Assembly (NCBI RefSeq): GCF_050632385.1
Contig: NZ_CP192599.1
Span: 1,488,001 to 1,552,000 of the forward strand
Origin: Humitalea sp050632385
Lineage (GTDB): Bacteria; Pseudomonadota; Alphaproteobacteria; Acetobacterales; Acetobacteraceae
Reading direction: 5' to 3'
DNA length: 64,000 nucleotides
The notes beneath the pieces are model-generated. The model ran no database searches and was not told where the DNA came from. It was given only the letters and a program-made list of their open reading frames with translations. Position 1 is the first letter of the stretch, and every line of letters begins with the position of its first letter. Positions 1-8,094 of the stretch are shown here, piece after piece. A program made the position numbers and the translations under genes.

Positions 1-753
1 CGGCAGATGCGCATCGAACAGGTCATAGGCCGCTTCGCGTTCGCCGGCGGCCAGCATCTCGATCACCTGCACCAGCATCTCCGGATAGGCGTAGCCGGTC
101 ATGATGCCATCGGCGCCGCGTTCCATCTCGGTCGGCAGGAACAGCCCGCCATTGCCGCCCAGGATGCTGATGCGGCGCATCCGGCCCGAGGCCGACAGGG
201 CGCGCAGGGCGGTGATCTTGTCCAGGCCCGGCCAGTCCTCGGCCTTCAGCATCACCAGGCGCGGGTCCTCCGCCATGCGGGCGATCATGGCGGCGGTCAT
301 CACCACGCCGCTGGCCTGGGGGTAGTCCTGCAGCACATAGGGCACGTCGCTGCCGATCGCGGCGGCGGCCTGGGCGCAATAGGCGATCACCGCCTCATCG
401 CCCTTCAGCCCGGCGGCCGGGCTGAACATGACGCCGGCGGCCCCGGCTGCCATCACGCCCTGGGCCAGGCCGCGCATCATGGCGAAGCCGGGGGCGGAGA
501 CGCCGACCACCACCGGGATGCGCCCCGCGACCACCTCCAGCACGCGGCTGACGATGGTCAGCGACTCGGCCTCGGTCAGTTTCGGCGCCTCGCCCATGAT
601 GCCGAGCAGGGTCAGGCCGCTGGCCCCCGCCGCGAGGTAGCCATCGGTCATCGTCTCGACACTGCCCATGTCGAGCGCGCCCTCGGCGGTGAAGGGGGTG
701 GGGGCGATGACGAAGACGCCACGGGCGGTTTCGTCGAGCAGGGGGGTCGTCAT
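1..753 (-). CDS. Dihydrodipicolinate synthase/DapA-family lyase (3' end cut by window edge)
   Basis: Class I aldolase of the DHDPS/N-acetylneuraminate lyase superfamily; 251 codons lie in the window and the C-terminus (family length about 300) runs off the left edge. Seen: a TPFTAEGALD segment near the N-terminus, the LGIMGEAPKLT loop, the proton-relay tyrosine region VPYVLQDYP, and the Schiff-base lysine in VMLKAEDW. The lysine-biosynthesis YN-P form of the tyrosine motif is absent, so this is more likely a catabolic aldolase or dehydratase for a sugar acid or aromatic-derived oxoacid. The ATG at 753 is followed directly by coding-like sequence. It lies downstream of a minus-strand aromatic catabolic block, beyond an unknown gene. 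The substrate cannot be read from sequence. Confidence 0.85.
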   Translation of the reverse strand, partial: MTTPLLDETARGVFVIAPTPFTAEGALDMGSVETMTDGYLAAGASGLTLLGIMGEAPKLTEAESLTIVSRVLEVVAGRIPVVVGVSAPGFAMMRGLAQGVMAAGAAGVMFSPAAGLKGDEAVIAYCAQAAAAIGSDVPYVLQDYPQASGVVMTAAMIARMAEDPRLVMLKAEDWPGLDKITALRALSASGRMRRISILGGNGGLFLPTEMERGADGIMTGYAYPEMLVQVIEMLAAGEREAAYDLFDAHLP

Positions 754-869
754 GACATGCAGCTCCGGCAGTGCTTGCTGTGCCTTGGGTGGGGCACCTT
801 TTCGCCCGGCAACATGGACGCGACACGGCGCTGGCGCCAGATTGGCCGGCACATGACACGCGCCCTTCG

Positions 870-1742
870 TTGACCCCCCCCGCGCCGCCATCCCGGCTGA
901 TTCTCGGCATCCTCTGCATGACGACGGCGGGGGTGATGTTTTCCGGCATGGGAGGTATCGCGAAACTTCTGGGCGAAACCTATTCGTCCCTGCAGGTGTC
1001 CTGGGCGCGCGCCTTTGTGCACCTGATCTTCCTGGGTGCCGTGTTCCTGCCGCGCGGGGGCATCGCCGTGCTGCGCAGCCGGCGGCCGGGGCTGCAACTG
1101 TTCCGCGCGGTGATGCTGACCTGTTCCAACCTGTGCTTCTTCTACGCCGTCACCTTCATCCCGCTGGCCAAGGCGGCGGCCATATCGATGACCGCGCCGC
1201 TGATCGTGACCCTGCTGGCCTGGCCGATGCTGGGCGAACGCACCACGCCGTTGCGGCTGGCCGCGGTGATGACCGGGTTCCTGGGCGTGATCGTGGTGAT
1301 CCGGCCGGGCGGCGAATTGTTCCACTGGGCGAGTTTCTTCGTGATCGGCTCGGCCACGGCCTATGGCGTCTACCAGGTGCTGACGCGCCGGGTGGCGCCC
1401 TTCGACCCGCCGACGACGTCGGCGCTCTGGGCGCCGCTGACGGGGGCCTTGGGGTTGCTGGCGGTGCTGCCCTTTGTCTGGATCTCACCGGCCGGGCCGG
1501 GGGATATGGCGCTGTTCTTCGGCTGCGGGGCGCTGGGGGCGACAGGGCATTATTTCGTCGCCCGTGCCTTTACCTATGCGCCGGCGAACCTGGTGTCGCC
1601 GTTCCAGTATTTTCAGTTGCTGAGCGCGGTGGTGGTCGGCTGGGCGATGTTCGGCAACCTGCCCGATGCCGCGACCTGGGTAGGGGCGGGGGTGATCGTG
1701 GTCGCCGGGCTGTGGCTGGGCTGGGCCCAGCGGCGGCGGTAG
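870..1742 (+). CDS. EamA/DMT-family transporter
   Basis: Inner-membrane metabolite exporter of the drug/metabolite transporter superfamily, about ten hydrophobic helices in two EamA repeats. The first repeat starts at RLILGILCMTT; the second includes ASFFVIGSATAYGVYQVLTRR. The frame is open upstream to a GTG at 771, but that would leave only 17 bp to the divergent DapA-like gene and add a non-hydrophobic leader. I favour the TTG at 870, just before the first helix; an ATG at 918 would cut that helix. No convincing Shine-Dalgarno sequence decides this. Substrate unknown. Divergent from the DapA-like gene. Confidence 0.8.
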   Translation: MTPPAPPSRLILGILCMTTAGVMFSGMGGIAKLLGETYSSLQVSWARAFVHLIFLGAVFLPRGGIAVLRSRRPGLQLFRAVMLTCSNLCFFYAVTFIPLAKAAAISMTAPLIVTLLAWPMLGERTTPLRLAAVMTGFLGVIVVIRPGGELFHWASFFVIGSATAYGVYQVLTRRVAPFDPPTTSALWAPLTGALGLLAVLPFVWISPAGPGDMALFFGCGALGATGHYFVARAFTYAPANLVSPFQYFQLLSAVVVGWAMFGNLPDAATWVGAGVIVVAGLWLGWAQRRR

Positions 1743-1825
1743 GGCCCACCGCCGGCCGGCGCCCTGGTTCGTTCGCTGGGCGCTGAAGCGGTTCCAATTT
1801 GGCGCTGCAAGGTCGCGGCCCACGG

Positions 1826-2476
1826 TCAAGCGCCGTGCTGTTTGCCCGGGATCATGCAGGGATAAACGGCTTGGCCTCTTCGCCCAGGCTTGGCCACCAG
1901 GCTGTAAAGCCCTTCGAATTCCAGCCAGTTGCGCGCATTGACCGCGGGCCGCGCGCCAAGCCCGGGGACGAAGAGTTGGTACATGAACGTCTCGGGCTGG
2001 CCGCGCGCCGCGGTCCATCGATGCGCAGGCCCGTGCTTATCTTGCTGATACACCGTTCGCGGCTTGCCGAACCATGCGCCGAGGTGGATGCCGGGCTTGG
2101 GGAAGGCCCGCACGAAGCAATCGGCATCCGTCCATTCGGGGGGGAGTAGCAACTGTTCCCTCACCACGGCCTGTGTGCCGCGCGCGCTTGCGTGAGCGCG
2201 CCCCATTAACCATGTAAACATGTCAATGGTGAGCCACCAGGGCGAATTCATATGGTCTTCCCGGCCGAGGGTGAAGCCGCCTTTCCTGAAGCGGCTGAAC
2301 CGGACCAGAAGGGTGTCTTCCTCGAAGACGCGGAATGCATCGATGCTCATGCCGCCAGTCTGGGCGATGCCGTCGACCGGCAGGTCAGTCGTATCTGGGA
2401 GGCGACCCTCCGCACGGAGACGCTGGTCGGCATCTGTCAGGTGATAGGCATTCGTTGGTTGCGGTGGGGGCACCAC
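1826..2476 (-). CDS. Hypothetical protein, 216 residues
   Basis: I do not recognise this protein. It is soluble, without signal peptide or membrane segments, and rich in tryptophan, phenylalanine and proline (WWLTIDMFTWLMG in the middle; PEWTDADCFVRAFPKPGIHLGAWFG further on), which argues for a folded domain rather than a chance frame. GTG start at 2476, or the next GTG at 2473, with AAAGGA just upstream (2481-2486). It follows the decayed galC remnant on the same strand but after about 65 bp, so need not belong to that operon. Confidence 0.55.
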   Translation of the reverse strand: MVPPPQPTNAYHLTDADQRLRAEGRLPDTTDLPVDGIAQTGGMSIDAFRVFEEDTLLVRFSRFRKGGFTLGREDHMNSPWWLTIDMFTWLMGRAHASARGTQAVVREQLLLPPEWTDADCFVRAFPKPGIHLGAWFGKPRTVYQQDKHGPAHRWTAARGQPETFMYQLFVPGLGARPAVNARNWLEFEGLYSLVAKPGRRGQAVYPCMIPGKQHGA

Positions 2477-2539
2477 TCACTCCTTTGCGGTCTCGCAATG
2501 TGTGAGTCTTAGCGCCGTGCGGCTACTTGGGAGATCAAA

Positions 2540-2795
2540 ATCCGTAGAGCGGGTCCGCGCGTCACGGTGCCGCATCCAGTGAGCCCGCTGGCCCTCCATG
2601 CGCGCATGACGCTGCCAGCACCGCCTGGCTGGGCGCGAAGCACCCGAGGCGCACCCACCACGACGCCATCGTCATCGGCCACGATCACTGCCCGGCGCGG
2701 CCCTGCGCCTCATGCAGCGTCGAGACACCGCAGGCGGCCTGGCCATCGACGATAGCGATACCCAGGCGAGGCGGGGCCTTGACGACCCGGCCCAT
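2540..2795 (-). pseudogene. galC/RraA-type aldolase remnant with internal deletion
   Basis: Remnant of a 4-carboxy-4-hydroxy-2-oxoadipate aldolase (RraA/HMG-aldolase family). The ATG at 2795 overlaps the galB stop codon (ATGA), as in a coupled operon. The first 36 codons read like the family N-terminus (GRVVKAPPR, then ACGVSTLHEAQGRAG) and end at a TGA at 2685-2687. Immediately afterwards, in another frame, comes the C-terminal family signature VIVADDDGVVV (about 2651-2686). The roughly 130 central residues, including the catalytic core, are missing, and the last part is frameshifted (a VLAAS-AH echo in yet another frame). Seen: both end signatures and the stop. Inferred: internal deletion and loss of function. 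Confidence 0.65.
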
Positions 2796-3511
2796 CACCC
2801 CAGCGTGTCGACCACATGCGGGAAGACCGCCTCGTAGGCCTCGCCGTAGGTGCAGGTCTTCTCGCTATTGCGCGCGGTCTGGTTGCCGCGGTTCATCGCG
2901 GCGCGGGTGTAGTAGTCCCACAGGTGTTCCTGGCCTGCCATGCATTCGATCGCGGCGCGTTTCTGGGCCCAGACGCTGTCGATCGACAGGAAGACATTGG
3001 GCTTCCACTCCGACCGTTCCGGCTGGTGCGGTTCGTACAGGTAGACCTGCGGCGCGCCGATCACCTTTTGCTCGGGGTTGTGGCCATGGGCCTGGGCGAT
3101 GACGCGGGCGTGCTGGGCGAACTCGGTCGTCATGGGGTGGTCGAAATTATACGGGTCCTTGCGCGAATGGCTCATGACGAAGGACGGGCGGATCGTGCGG
3201 TAGACATCGACCAGGCGGAACAGATGGTCGCGCGTCAGCTCCATCGGGTAGTCGCCGATGTCCCAGAACTGGATGTCGTGGACGTTCAGGTGCTTCGCCG
3301 CGGCCTCGGCTTCCTTCTGCCGTTCAGCCTTGACCCGTTCCAGCGTCATCCCCGGCAGGCGCCAGAGTTTCGCGCTCTCGCCCCGCTCGCCATAGGACAG
3401 GCAGATCACCGTGACCGCAAAACCCTGCGCCGCGTGCAGCGCGATGGCGCCACCGGCGCGCCAGACGAAATCGGCGGAATGGGCACTGACGACAAGGGCG
3501 GTCTTGGTCAT
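2795..3511 (-). CDS. galB: 4-oxalomesaconate hydratase (LmbE/PIG-L family)
   Basis: Zinc-dependent hydratase of the LmbE/PIG-L fold. In Pseudomonas putida GalB adds water to 4-oxalomesaconate, giving 4-carboxy-4-hydroxy-2-oxoadipate, in gallate and protocatechuate 4,5-cleavage degradation. The N-terminal stretch TALVVSAHSADFVWRAGGAI carries the SAHSAD form of the family's metal motif that I associate with GalB rather than with the usual AHPDD of sugar deacetylases. Also seen: GERGESAKLW, SHSRKDPYNFDHP, and the C-terminal CMAGQEHLW and YYTR. Length 238 is typical. ATG at 3511 with GGAG six bases upstream. Its stop overlaps the start of the decayed aldolase gene that would use its product. Confidence 0.85.
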   Translation of the reverse strand: MTKTALVVSAHSADFVWRAGGAIALHAAQGFAVTVICLSYGERGESAKLWRLPGMTLERVKAERQKEAEAAAKHLNVHDIQFWDIGDYPMELTRDHLFRLVDVYRTIRPSFVMSHSRKDPYNFDHPMTTEFAQHARVIAQAHGHNPEQKVIGAPQVYLYEPHQPERSEWKPNVFLSIDSVWAQKRAAIECMAGQEHLWDYYTRAAMNRGNQTARNSEKTCTYGEAYEAVFPHVVDTLG

Positions 3512-3577
3512 GGAAGGCTCCGGTGGATTCTTGCGCGGTGTTTGGCGCGGATCGGGGGGATGTGTCCTATCGCTTTG

Positions 3578-4528
3578 TCAGGGCAGGCTATGCTGCGCCG
3601 GCATGGCGTCCAGCGCCGCGACATAGGCGCGCAACGCGTCGCAAAAGGCCTCGGCCGCCGCCGATAGCGGCCGGTCGGCGCGGCGGATCAGCCCGGCGGG
3701 CCGGGCGGGGACCGCGACCGGCAAGGGCAGGGGGCGGATGGTGCCGCGCAGCAGGTCGCCCGCCAGCATGTTGCGCGGCATCACCGACACGAGGTCGGTG
3801 GTGTGCAGCATCTCGCGGATGAATTCATAGGAGGAGGACCGCAGCGCGTTCGCCTGCGGCAGGCCGAGCAGCGCCAGCAGGGCGTCGATCTCCAGCCCCA
3901 CGCGCTGGGTCACCGTGGGCAGCACCAGCCCATAGGCTGCGATGCGTTCGGCGGTCGGCGCCTGGCCATCGGCCAGCGGGTGCCCGGCGCGGGCCAGCAG
4001 GGCGATGGGCTCGTCATACAGCGTTTCGCGCAGAAACCCGTCCGGCTGCGGCGGGTCGTAGAGGCGCCCGGCGATCAGGTCGATCTCCCCGGCGGCCAGG
4101 CGCGGCAACAAATCCTCGGTGCGGCCCTGGACGATGCGCAGCATCAATTCGGGGTGGCGCGCGGTCAGCCGGGCCATGACCCCGGGCAGCATGCCGGCCG
4201 CGGCGACCGGCAGCACGCCCAGGGTGAGCGTGCCGCTGGCCGCGACCGCCAGGCCGTCGAGTTCGGCATCCAGACGGCGCAACTCCGCCATGATCTGCCG
4301 CGCGGTCGCGATGACGGCGGCACCCGCGGCGGTCGGCCGCACGCCACGGGCATGGCGTTCGAACAGGGGCAGTCCCGCGACATCCTCCGCCTCGGCCAGC
4401 GACCGCGACAGCGCGGGCTGGGCGATGCCAAGGGCGGCACTGGCCTTGAGGATGCTGCGCTGGGCGCCGATCGCCTCGACCGCGCGCAGCAGCCGGAGTT
4501 TCAGGCGTTGGTCGAGGTGGCGCGCCAA
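3578..4528 (-). CDS. LysR-family transcriptional regulator (PcaQ/GbpR-like)
   Basis: 316-residue LysR regulator: N-terminal winged helix-turn-helix (SILKASAALGIAQPALSRSLAEAE, about residues 25-48) followed by the LysR effector-binding domain (LTLGVLPVAAAGMLP onward). The VRPTAAG-type linker and overall layout resemble PcaQ/GbpR regulators of aromatic catabolism. The start appears to be TTG at 4528 with GGGGGAA a few bases upstream; it lies 15 bp after the Bug gene stop. It sits inside the operon it probably controls, between the Bug protein and galB, rather than divergent from it. The effector is presumably a hydroxylated aromatic acid or ring-cleavage product (inference). Confidence 0.85.
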   Translation of the reverse strand: MARHLDQRLKLRLLRAVEAIGAQRSILKASAALGIAQPALSRSLAEAEDVAGLPLFERHARGVRPTAAGAAVIATARQIMAELRRLDAELDGLAVAASGTLTLGVLPVAAAGMLPGVMARLTARHPELMLRIVQGRTEDLLPRLAAGEIDLIAGRLYDPPQPDGFLRETLYDEPIALLARAGHPLADGQAPTAERIAAYGLVLPTVTQRVGLEIDALLALLGLPQANALRSSSYEFIREMLHTTDLVSVMPRNMLAGDLLRGTIRPLPLPVAVPARPAGLIRRADRPLSAAAEAFCDALRAYVAALDAMPAQHSLP

Positions 4529-4543
4529 ATCATTCCCCCAAAA

Positions 4544-5515
4544 TCATTCCTCTGGACGGAAGCCGGAGGCCGCGACGATCGGGCCCCAGAAATCGCGCTC
4601 GGTGCGGATGCGTTCGGCAAAAGCCGTGGGGGTCATGGTCTCGGTGGAAAATTCCAGGCGGGTCAGCACGTCGCGCACCTCGGCGGTCTGCGATGCCGCG
4701 ACCAGCGCCGCATGCAGCGGGTTCAGCACGGCGGGGGCCGCACCCGCCGGCAGCAGGATGCCGAACCATTCCTGCTGCGTGAATTCGGCAAAGCCGCTTT
4801 CGGCAAAGGTCGGCACATCGGGCAGCCGCGCGACCCGCTGCGGCGAGGAGATCGCCAGGATCCGCATCTGCCCGCCGAGGTGAAACGGCGTCGGTTCGGA
4901 CAGCACGTTGATCCCCGCCGTGATCACCCCCGCCAGCACATCGGTCATCACCGGCGCGCCGCCGCGATAGGGGATGTGGTTCATCGCCAGGCCGGTCTGC
5001 CGGGCGAATTGCACGCCCAGGAAATGCGGCATGGTGCCGGGGGAGGGGCTGGCCCAGTCGATCTGCGGCCGGCCACGGCCCCAGGCGATGAACTCGGCCA
5101 GCGTCTTCGCCGGGTGATCCGCCCGCACCGTCAGCGCGAAGGGAAAGGCGCAGACCGTGGTGACCGGCGTGAAATCGGTCAGCGCGTCATAGCGCAGCGT
5201 CCGGTACAGATGCGGGTAGATGGTCAGCATCGAGGCCGGGGTCTGGATATACAGGCTGCCATCGGCGGGGGCGGCCTTGGCGGCCTCCAGCGCGATACGC
5301 CCACCGGCGCCGGGGCGGTTTTCCACGACGATATTCGGCGCCAGCGTGCCGCGCATCTTTTCGGCATAGGTGCGGGCGACGATGTCCGACGACCCGCCCG
5401 GCGGCCAGCCGAGCAGCGCGCGCACGGTGCGGCCGGCGGGCTGGGCGAAGGCGGGGCGGGCAAGGGCGGCGGCGCCAAGCGCCATCAACGCGGTGCGGCG
5501 TGCGATCTCGGACAT
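4544..5515 (-). CDS. Bug-family (TctC) periplasmic solute-binding protein
   Basis: Extracytoplasmic binding receptor of the tripartite tricarboxylate transporter (Bug) family, 323 residues. Residues 1-24 form an export signal with an arginine pair (RRTALMALGAAALARPAFAQ). Family landmarks: GWPPGGSSDIVAR after the signal, VVENRPGAGGRIALEAA, and NHIPYRGGAPVMTDVLAG. No TctA or TctB membrane subunit is nearby, as is common for the expanded Bug families. ATG at 5515 with GGGGAAA upstream. It lies between a FAD monooxygenase and a LysR gene in the aromatic block, so an aromatic acid ligand is plausible but unproven. Confidence 0.9.
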   Translation of the reverse strand: MSEIARRTALMALGAAALARPAFAQPAGRTVRALLGWPPGGSSDIVARTYAEKMRGTLAPNIVVENRPGAGGRIALEAAKAAPADGSLYIQTPASMLTIYPHLYRTLRYDALTDFTPVTTVCAFPFALTVRADHPAKTLAEFIAWGRGRPQIDWASPSPGTMPHFLGVQFARQTGLAMNHIPYRGGAPVMTDVLAGVITAGINVLSEPTPFHLGGQMRILAISSPQRVARLPDVPTFAESGFAEFTQQEWFGILLPAGAAPAVLNPLHAALVAASQTAEVRDVLTRLEFSTETMTPTAFAERIRTERDFWGPIVAASGFRPEE

Positions 5516-5581
5516 GGCTGTTTTCCCCGTTTCGTTGGGGATTAGATGCGGCAGGGCGCGGCGCCGGGCAAGCCGTTTCCG

Positions 5582-6775
5582 TTATGCGATGGCGGCGGCG
5601 GCGGCAAACCCGTCGATCATCGAGGTTTTCAGCAGATGCGCCCGCGCCCGCGCGGGGTCGGCGGCGGTCGCGCGCAATCCGTCCAGCCGCGCCTGGCGGG
5701 CGACGGGGTCCTTCTCCTCCAGGTTCTGTTTGTTGGCGATGGTCATGGCCTGCAAAAAGGCCTTGGCGACATGCCGCCGCTGCCGGTCGTAGCGGTCCAG
5801 CAGCGTGTCATCCGCGCCCCGCAGCACAGCGCCAAGTTTTTCCGCCGCATTGGCCGCGTCATGGATGCCAAAGTTCATCCCCATGCCGCCGAGCGGATTG
5901 TTCACATGCGCCGCATCGCCCGCCAGCAGCACGCGCCCGGCACGAAACGCCGAGGCGACGCGCTGGTGCACCGCATAAAGATTGGTGTGCACCACCTGGT
6001 ATGGTCCGTCGCGCGGGATCAGCCCCTGCAACCGGCGTTCGGCCGCGACGAAATCCAGCAGCCCGGAATCGTCGGCCGCCGGATCGGTCGGGAAGACGAC
6101 GCGCCACAGCCCCTCCGGCGTCGTCCCCGGCACCTTGAACAGCGCGCACCATTCGCGCGGGTCGGAGACATAGGAGGAGATCGCGAACCCATCCGCGCCG
6201 AAATCATGCGGCGTGGTGATGACCAGGAAGCGCTCCGGATAGGTGAAGCCGTCGAAGCCGATGTTCTGCGACTTGCGCACCACGCTGCGGCCGCCATCCG
6301 CGCCGATGAGGTAATCGGCGCGGAGCGTGCCCATGGTGGTCGCGAGGGTCACGCCCGACGCATCCTGCGCCACATCCTGGACCACGGTGCCCCATTTGAT
6401 CCGCGCATGCGGGAAGGCCGCGAGCTTGTCGATCAGGACTTCGACCAGCTTGTGCTGTTCGCATTGCAGCCGATAGGGAAAGGGCGTGCAGTCGGCCAAC
6501 TGTCCCAGGTCGAATTCCGCAATCACGCCTTCCTCGCGCCCGCGGAACTGCCAGACGGGGGCGACGATGCCGCGCCTGTGCAGCGCCTCCGTCACGCCGC
6601 TTTCGGCGTAGAGTTCCATGGTCGGCGGATGGATCGTCGCGGCCCGCGGATCGGCGAAGGGCATCTGGTGCCGTTCCAGCACGGTCACGGCAATGCCCTG
6701 GCGCGCGAGGAACAGGGCGGCCGTCATCCCCGACGGCCCGGCGCCGGCGATGGCGACATGGGGGGCCATGGTCAC
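5582..6775 (-). CDS. FAD-dependent aromatic monooxygenase (PHBH/UbiH-like)
   Basis: Group A flavoprotein hydroxylase, 397 residues, using NAD(P)H and O2 to hydroxylate an aromatic ring. Seen: N-terminal Rossmann motif GAGPSGMTAALFLARQG (about residues 11-27), the DG motif LIGADGGRSVVRK in the middle, and the GD motif LLAGDAAHVNNPLGGMGMNFGI near residue 300. First gene of the minus-strand block and likely the entry step feeding ring cleavage; the ring-cleavage dioxygenase is not in the window. The frame opens with GTG at 6775; ATG at 6769 is an equally possible start and no Shine-Dalgarno decides. Divergent from the rhodanese-ChrB gene. Confidence 0.85.
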   Translation of the reverse strand: MTMAPHVAIAGAGPSGMTAALFLARQGIAVTVLERHQMPFADPRAATIHPPTMELYAESGVTEALHRRGIVAPVWQFRGREEGVIAEFDLGQLADCTPFPYRLQCEQHKLVEVLIDKLAAFPHARIKWGTVVQDVAQDASGVTLATTMGTLRADYLIGADGGRSVVRKSQNIGFDGFTYPERFLVITTPHDFGADGFAISSYVSDPREWCALFKVPGTTPEGLWRVVFPTDPAADDSGLLDFVAAERRLQGLIPRDGPYQVVHTNLYAVHQRVASAFRAGRVLLAGDAAHVNNPLGGMGMNFGIHDAANAAEKLGAVLRGADDTLLDRYDRQRRHVAKAFLQAMTIANKQNLEEKDPVARQARLDGLRATAADPARARAHLLKTSMIDGFAAAAAIA

Positions 6776-7006
6776 GCGGCCCCGTGGCCGAAGAATCCGA
6801 TCGTCGCCCGCCCACCCACTGAATCCGTCACGCCGCGGTCTCCGATATCAAGGCGCCAGTCTATGCCACCGCCATCATCCGTCCAGGCGCACGCGATTGT
6901 TGACACCAGCGGGCCAGGGCGTATTCAGATCACCCATGGGGTCCGCGATCGCCCCGTGAGGCGTCAGCCGAATGCATCGCGTCCCCCCATGTCGGAAGGA
7001 CGCGCC

Positions 7007-7840
7007 ATGTCTGGCCCCACCACCATTTCCATCGACAAATTCGCCCGCCTGATCGGCACCCACACCTGCCCCGCGGTGATCGATGTCCGCACGCCGGAGG
7101 ATTTCGCCGCCGACCCGCGGCTGATCCCGGGCAGCATCCGCCATGCCCATGCCGACGTCGCCGATTGGGCGCCGGCCTGGCAGGGGCGCAATGCCATCGT
7201 CGTCTGCCAGAAGGGTCTGAAACTCAGCCAGGGCGTCGCCGCCTGGCTGCGCCACGCGGGCGCCGAGGCCGAAAACCTGGACGGCGGTTTCGCCGCCTGG
7301 GCCGCCGCCGGCCAGTCCCTGGTCCCGGCGGCGCTCATACCCTCACGCGACGCCCTGGGCCGCACACTTTGGGTCACCCGCGCGCGGCCCAAGGTGGATC
7401 GCATCGCCTGCCCCTGGCTGATCCGCCGCTTCATCGACCCCTTGGCCGTGTTCCTCTTCGTCTCACCGCCCGAGGTCGCGGCGGTGGCCGACCGCTTTGG
7501 CGCCACCCCCTTCGACATCGAGGGACCGGGCGTGTTCTGGAGCCATCGGGGCGAGGACTGCACCTTTGACGTGATGCTCGCCGAATGGGGCCTGGGCGCG
7601 GTGCCCGGGCTGGCCCACCTGGCGACCATCGTGCGCGGCGCCGACACGGCGCGACCGGACCTGGCACCGGAAGCGGCGGGGCTGCTGGCAGCCTCACTCG
7701 GCCTGTCGCGGATTTTTGGCGACGACCTGGCGCAACTGGATGCCGGAATGGTGCTCTACGACGCCTTCTGGCGCTGGTGCCGCGACGCGACAAACGAGAC
7801 ACACAACTGGACATCGCACACGCCGCGCGTGGGTAAGTAA
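7007..7840 (+). CDS. Rhodanese - ChrB C-terminal domain fusion protein
   Basis: Two-domain protein of 277 residues. Residues 1-110 form a rhodanese (sulfurtransferase) domain: VIDVRTPEDF, then the active-site cysteine in IVVCQKGLKLSQG, then LDGGFAAWAAAG. Residues from about 125 match the C-terminal domain of chromate-resistance protein ChrB (WVTRARPKVDRIACPWLIRRFID, DIEGPGVFWSHRGEDCTFD). The start is set by GGAAGGA at 6994-7000, seven bases before the ATG at 7007; the ATG at 6989 has no such site. Neither a ChrA pump nor any other metal gene is adjacent, so a role in chromate tolerance or general thiol/metal stress is inferred. A family A repeat follows the stop directly. Confidence 0.85.
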   Translation: MSGPTTISIDKFARLIGTHTCPAVIDVRTPEDFAADPRLIPGSIRHAHADVADWAPAWQGRNAIVVCQKGLKLSQGVAAWLRHAGAEAENLDGGFAAWAAAGQSLVPAALIPSRDALGRTLWVTRARPKVDRIACPWLIRRFIDPLAVFLFVSPPEVAAVADRFGATPFDIEGPGVFWSHRGEDCTFDVMLAEWGLGAVPGLAHLATIVRGADTARPDLAPEAAGLLAASLGLSRIFGDDLAQLDAGMVLYDAFWRWCRDATNETHNWTSHTPRVGK

Positions 7841-8094
7841 TGGGGAGGGTGGCGCCTTGAGAGAGGCTTCGCCCCTCTCAAACTCTCCCCACCAAGGGGC
7901 GGTGACCCCTTGGAACCCACGGGGTTTGGCAGAATAAAGAGAGGGGCGTTATTGGCGTTCCAGTGATCGCGGGTGCTCCATGCCCCTCTCTTTATTCTGC
8001 CAATACATCGCGCCGGTCCAGGGGCGGCGGCCCCTGGTTGGGGGAGGTGTGGAGGGGGCGAACAGCCCCCTCCACGGCGCAACCTCCCCGTATC
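7841..8094. repeat. Family A palindromic element, copy 1
   Basis: About 250 bp non-coding element filling the gap between two convergent genes. The core is a perfect 22-bp inverted repeat, arms 7926-7947 and 7982-8003, beginning TTGGCAGAATAAAGAG, with a 34-nt loop. Outside it are four shorter hairpins: TTGAGAG/CTCTCAA and CCAAGGGG/CCCCTTGG on the left, CCAGGGG/CCCCTGG and GTGGAGGGGG/CCCCCTCCAC on the right. The two flanks are themselves related in inverted orientation (TTGCGCC-type ends). Similar elements lie at 35969, 43610 and 49833. No reading frame or transposase is present. Confidence 0.9.

Noticed and set aside
1..753. DapA of lysine biosynthesis
   Set aside because: The usual YN-P tyrosine motif is replaced by LQDYP and the context is catabolic, so only the superfamily is assigned.
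2567..2755. A 62-codon plus-strand frame
   Set aside because: It lies antisense to the aldolase remnant, has repetitive Ala/Pro/Arg composition and no ribosome site.
7841..8094. Family A element considered as an insertion sequence or integron attC-like site
   Set aside because: No transposase frame and no attC core sites; the symmetry is of nested hairpins. A non-autonomous mobile palindrome remains possible and is listed as a finding.
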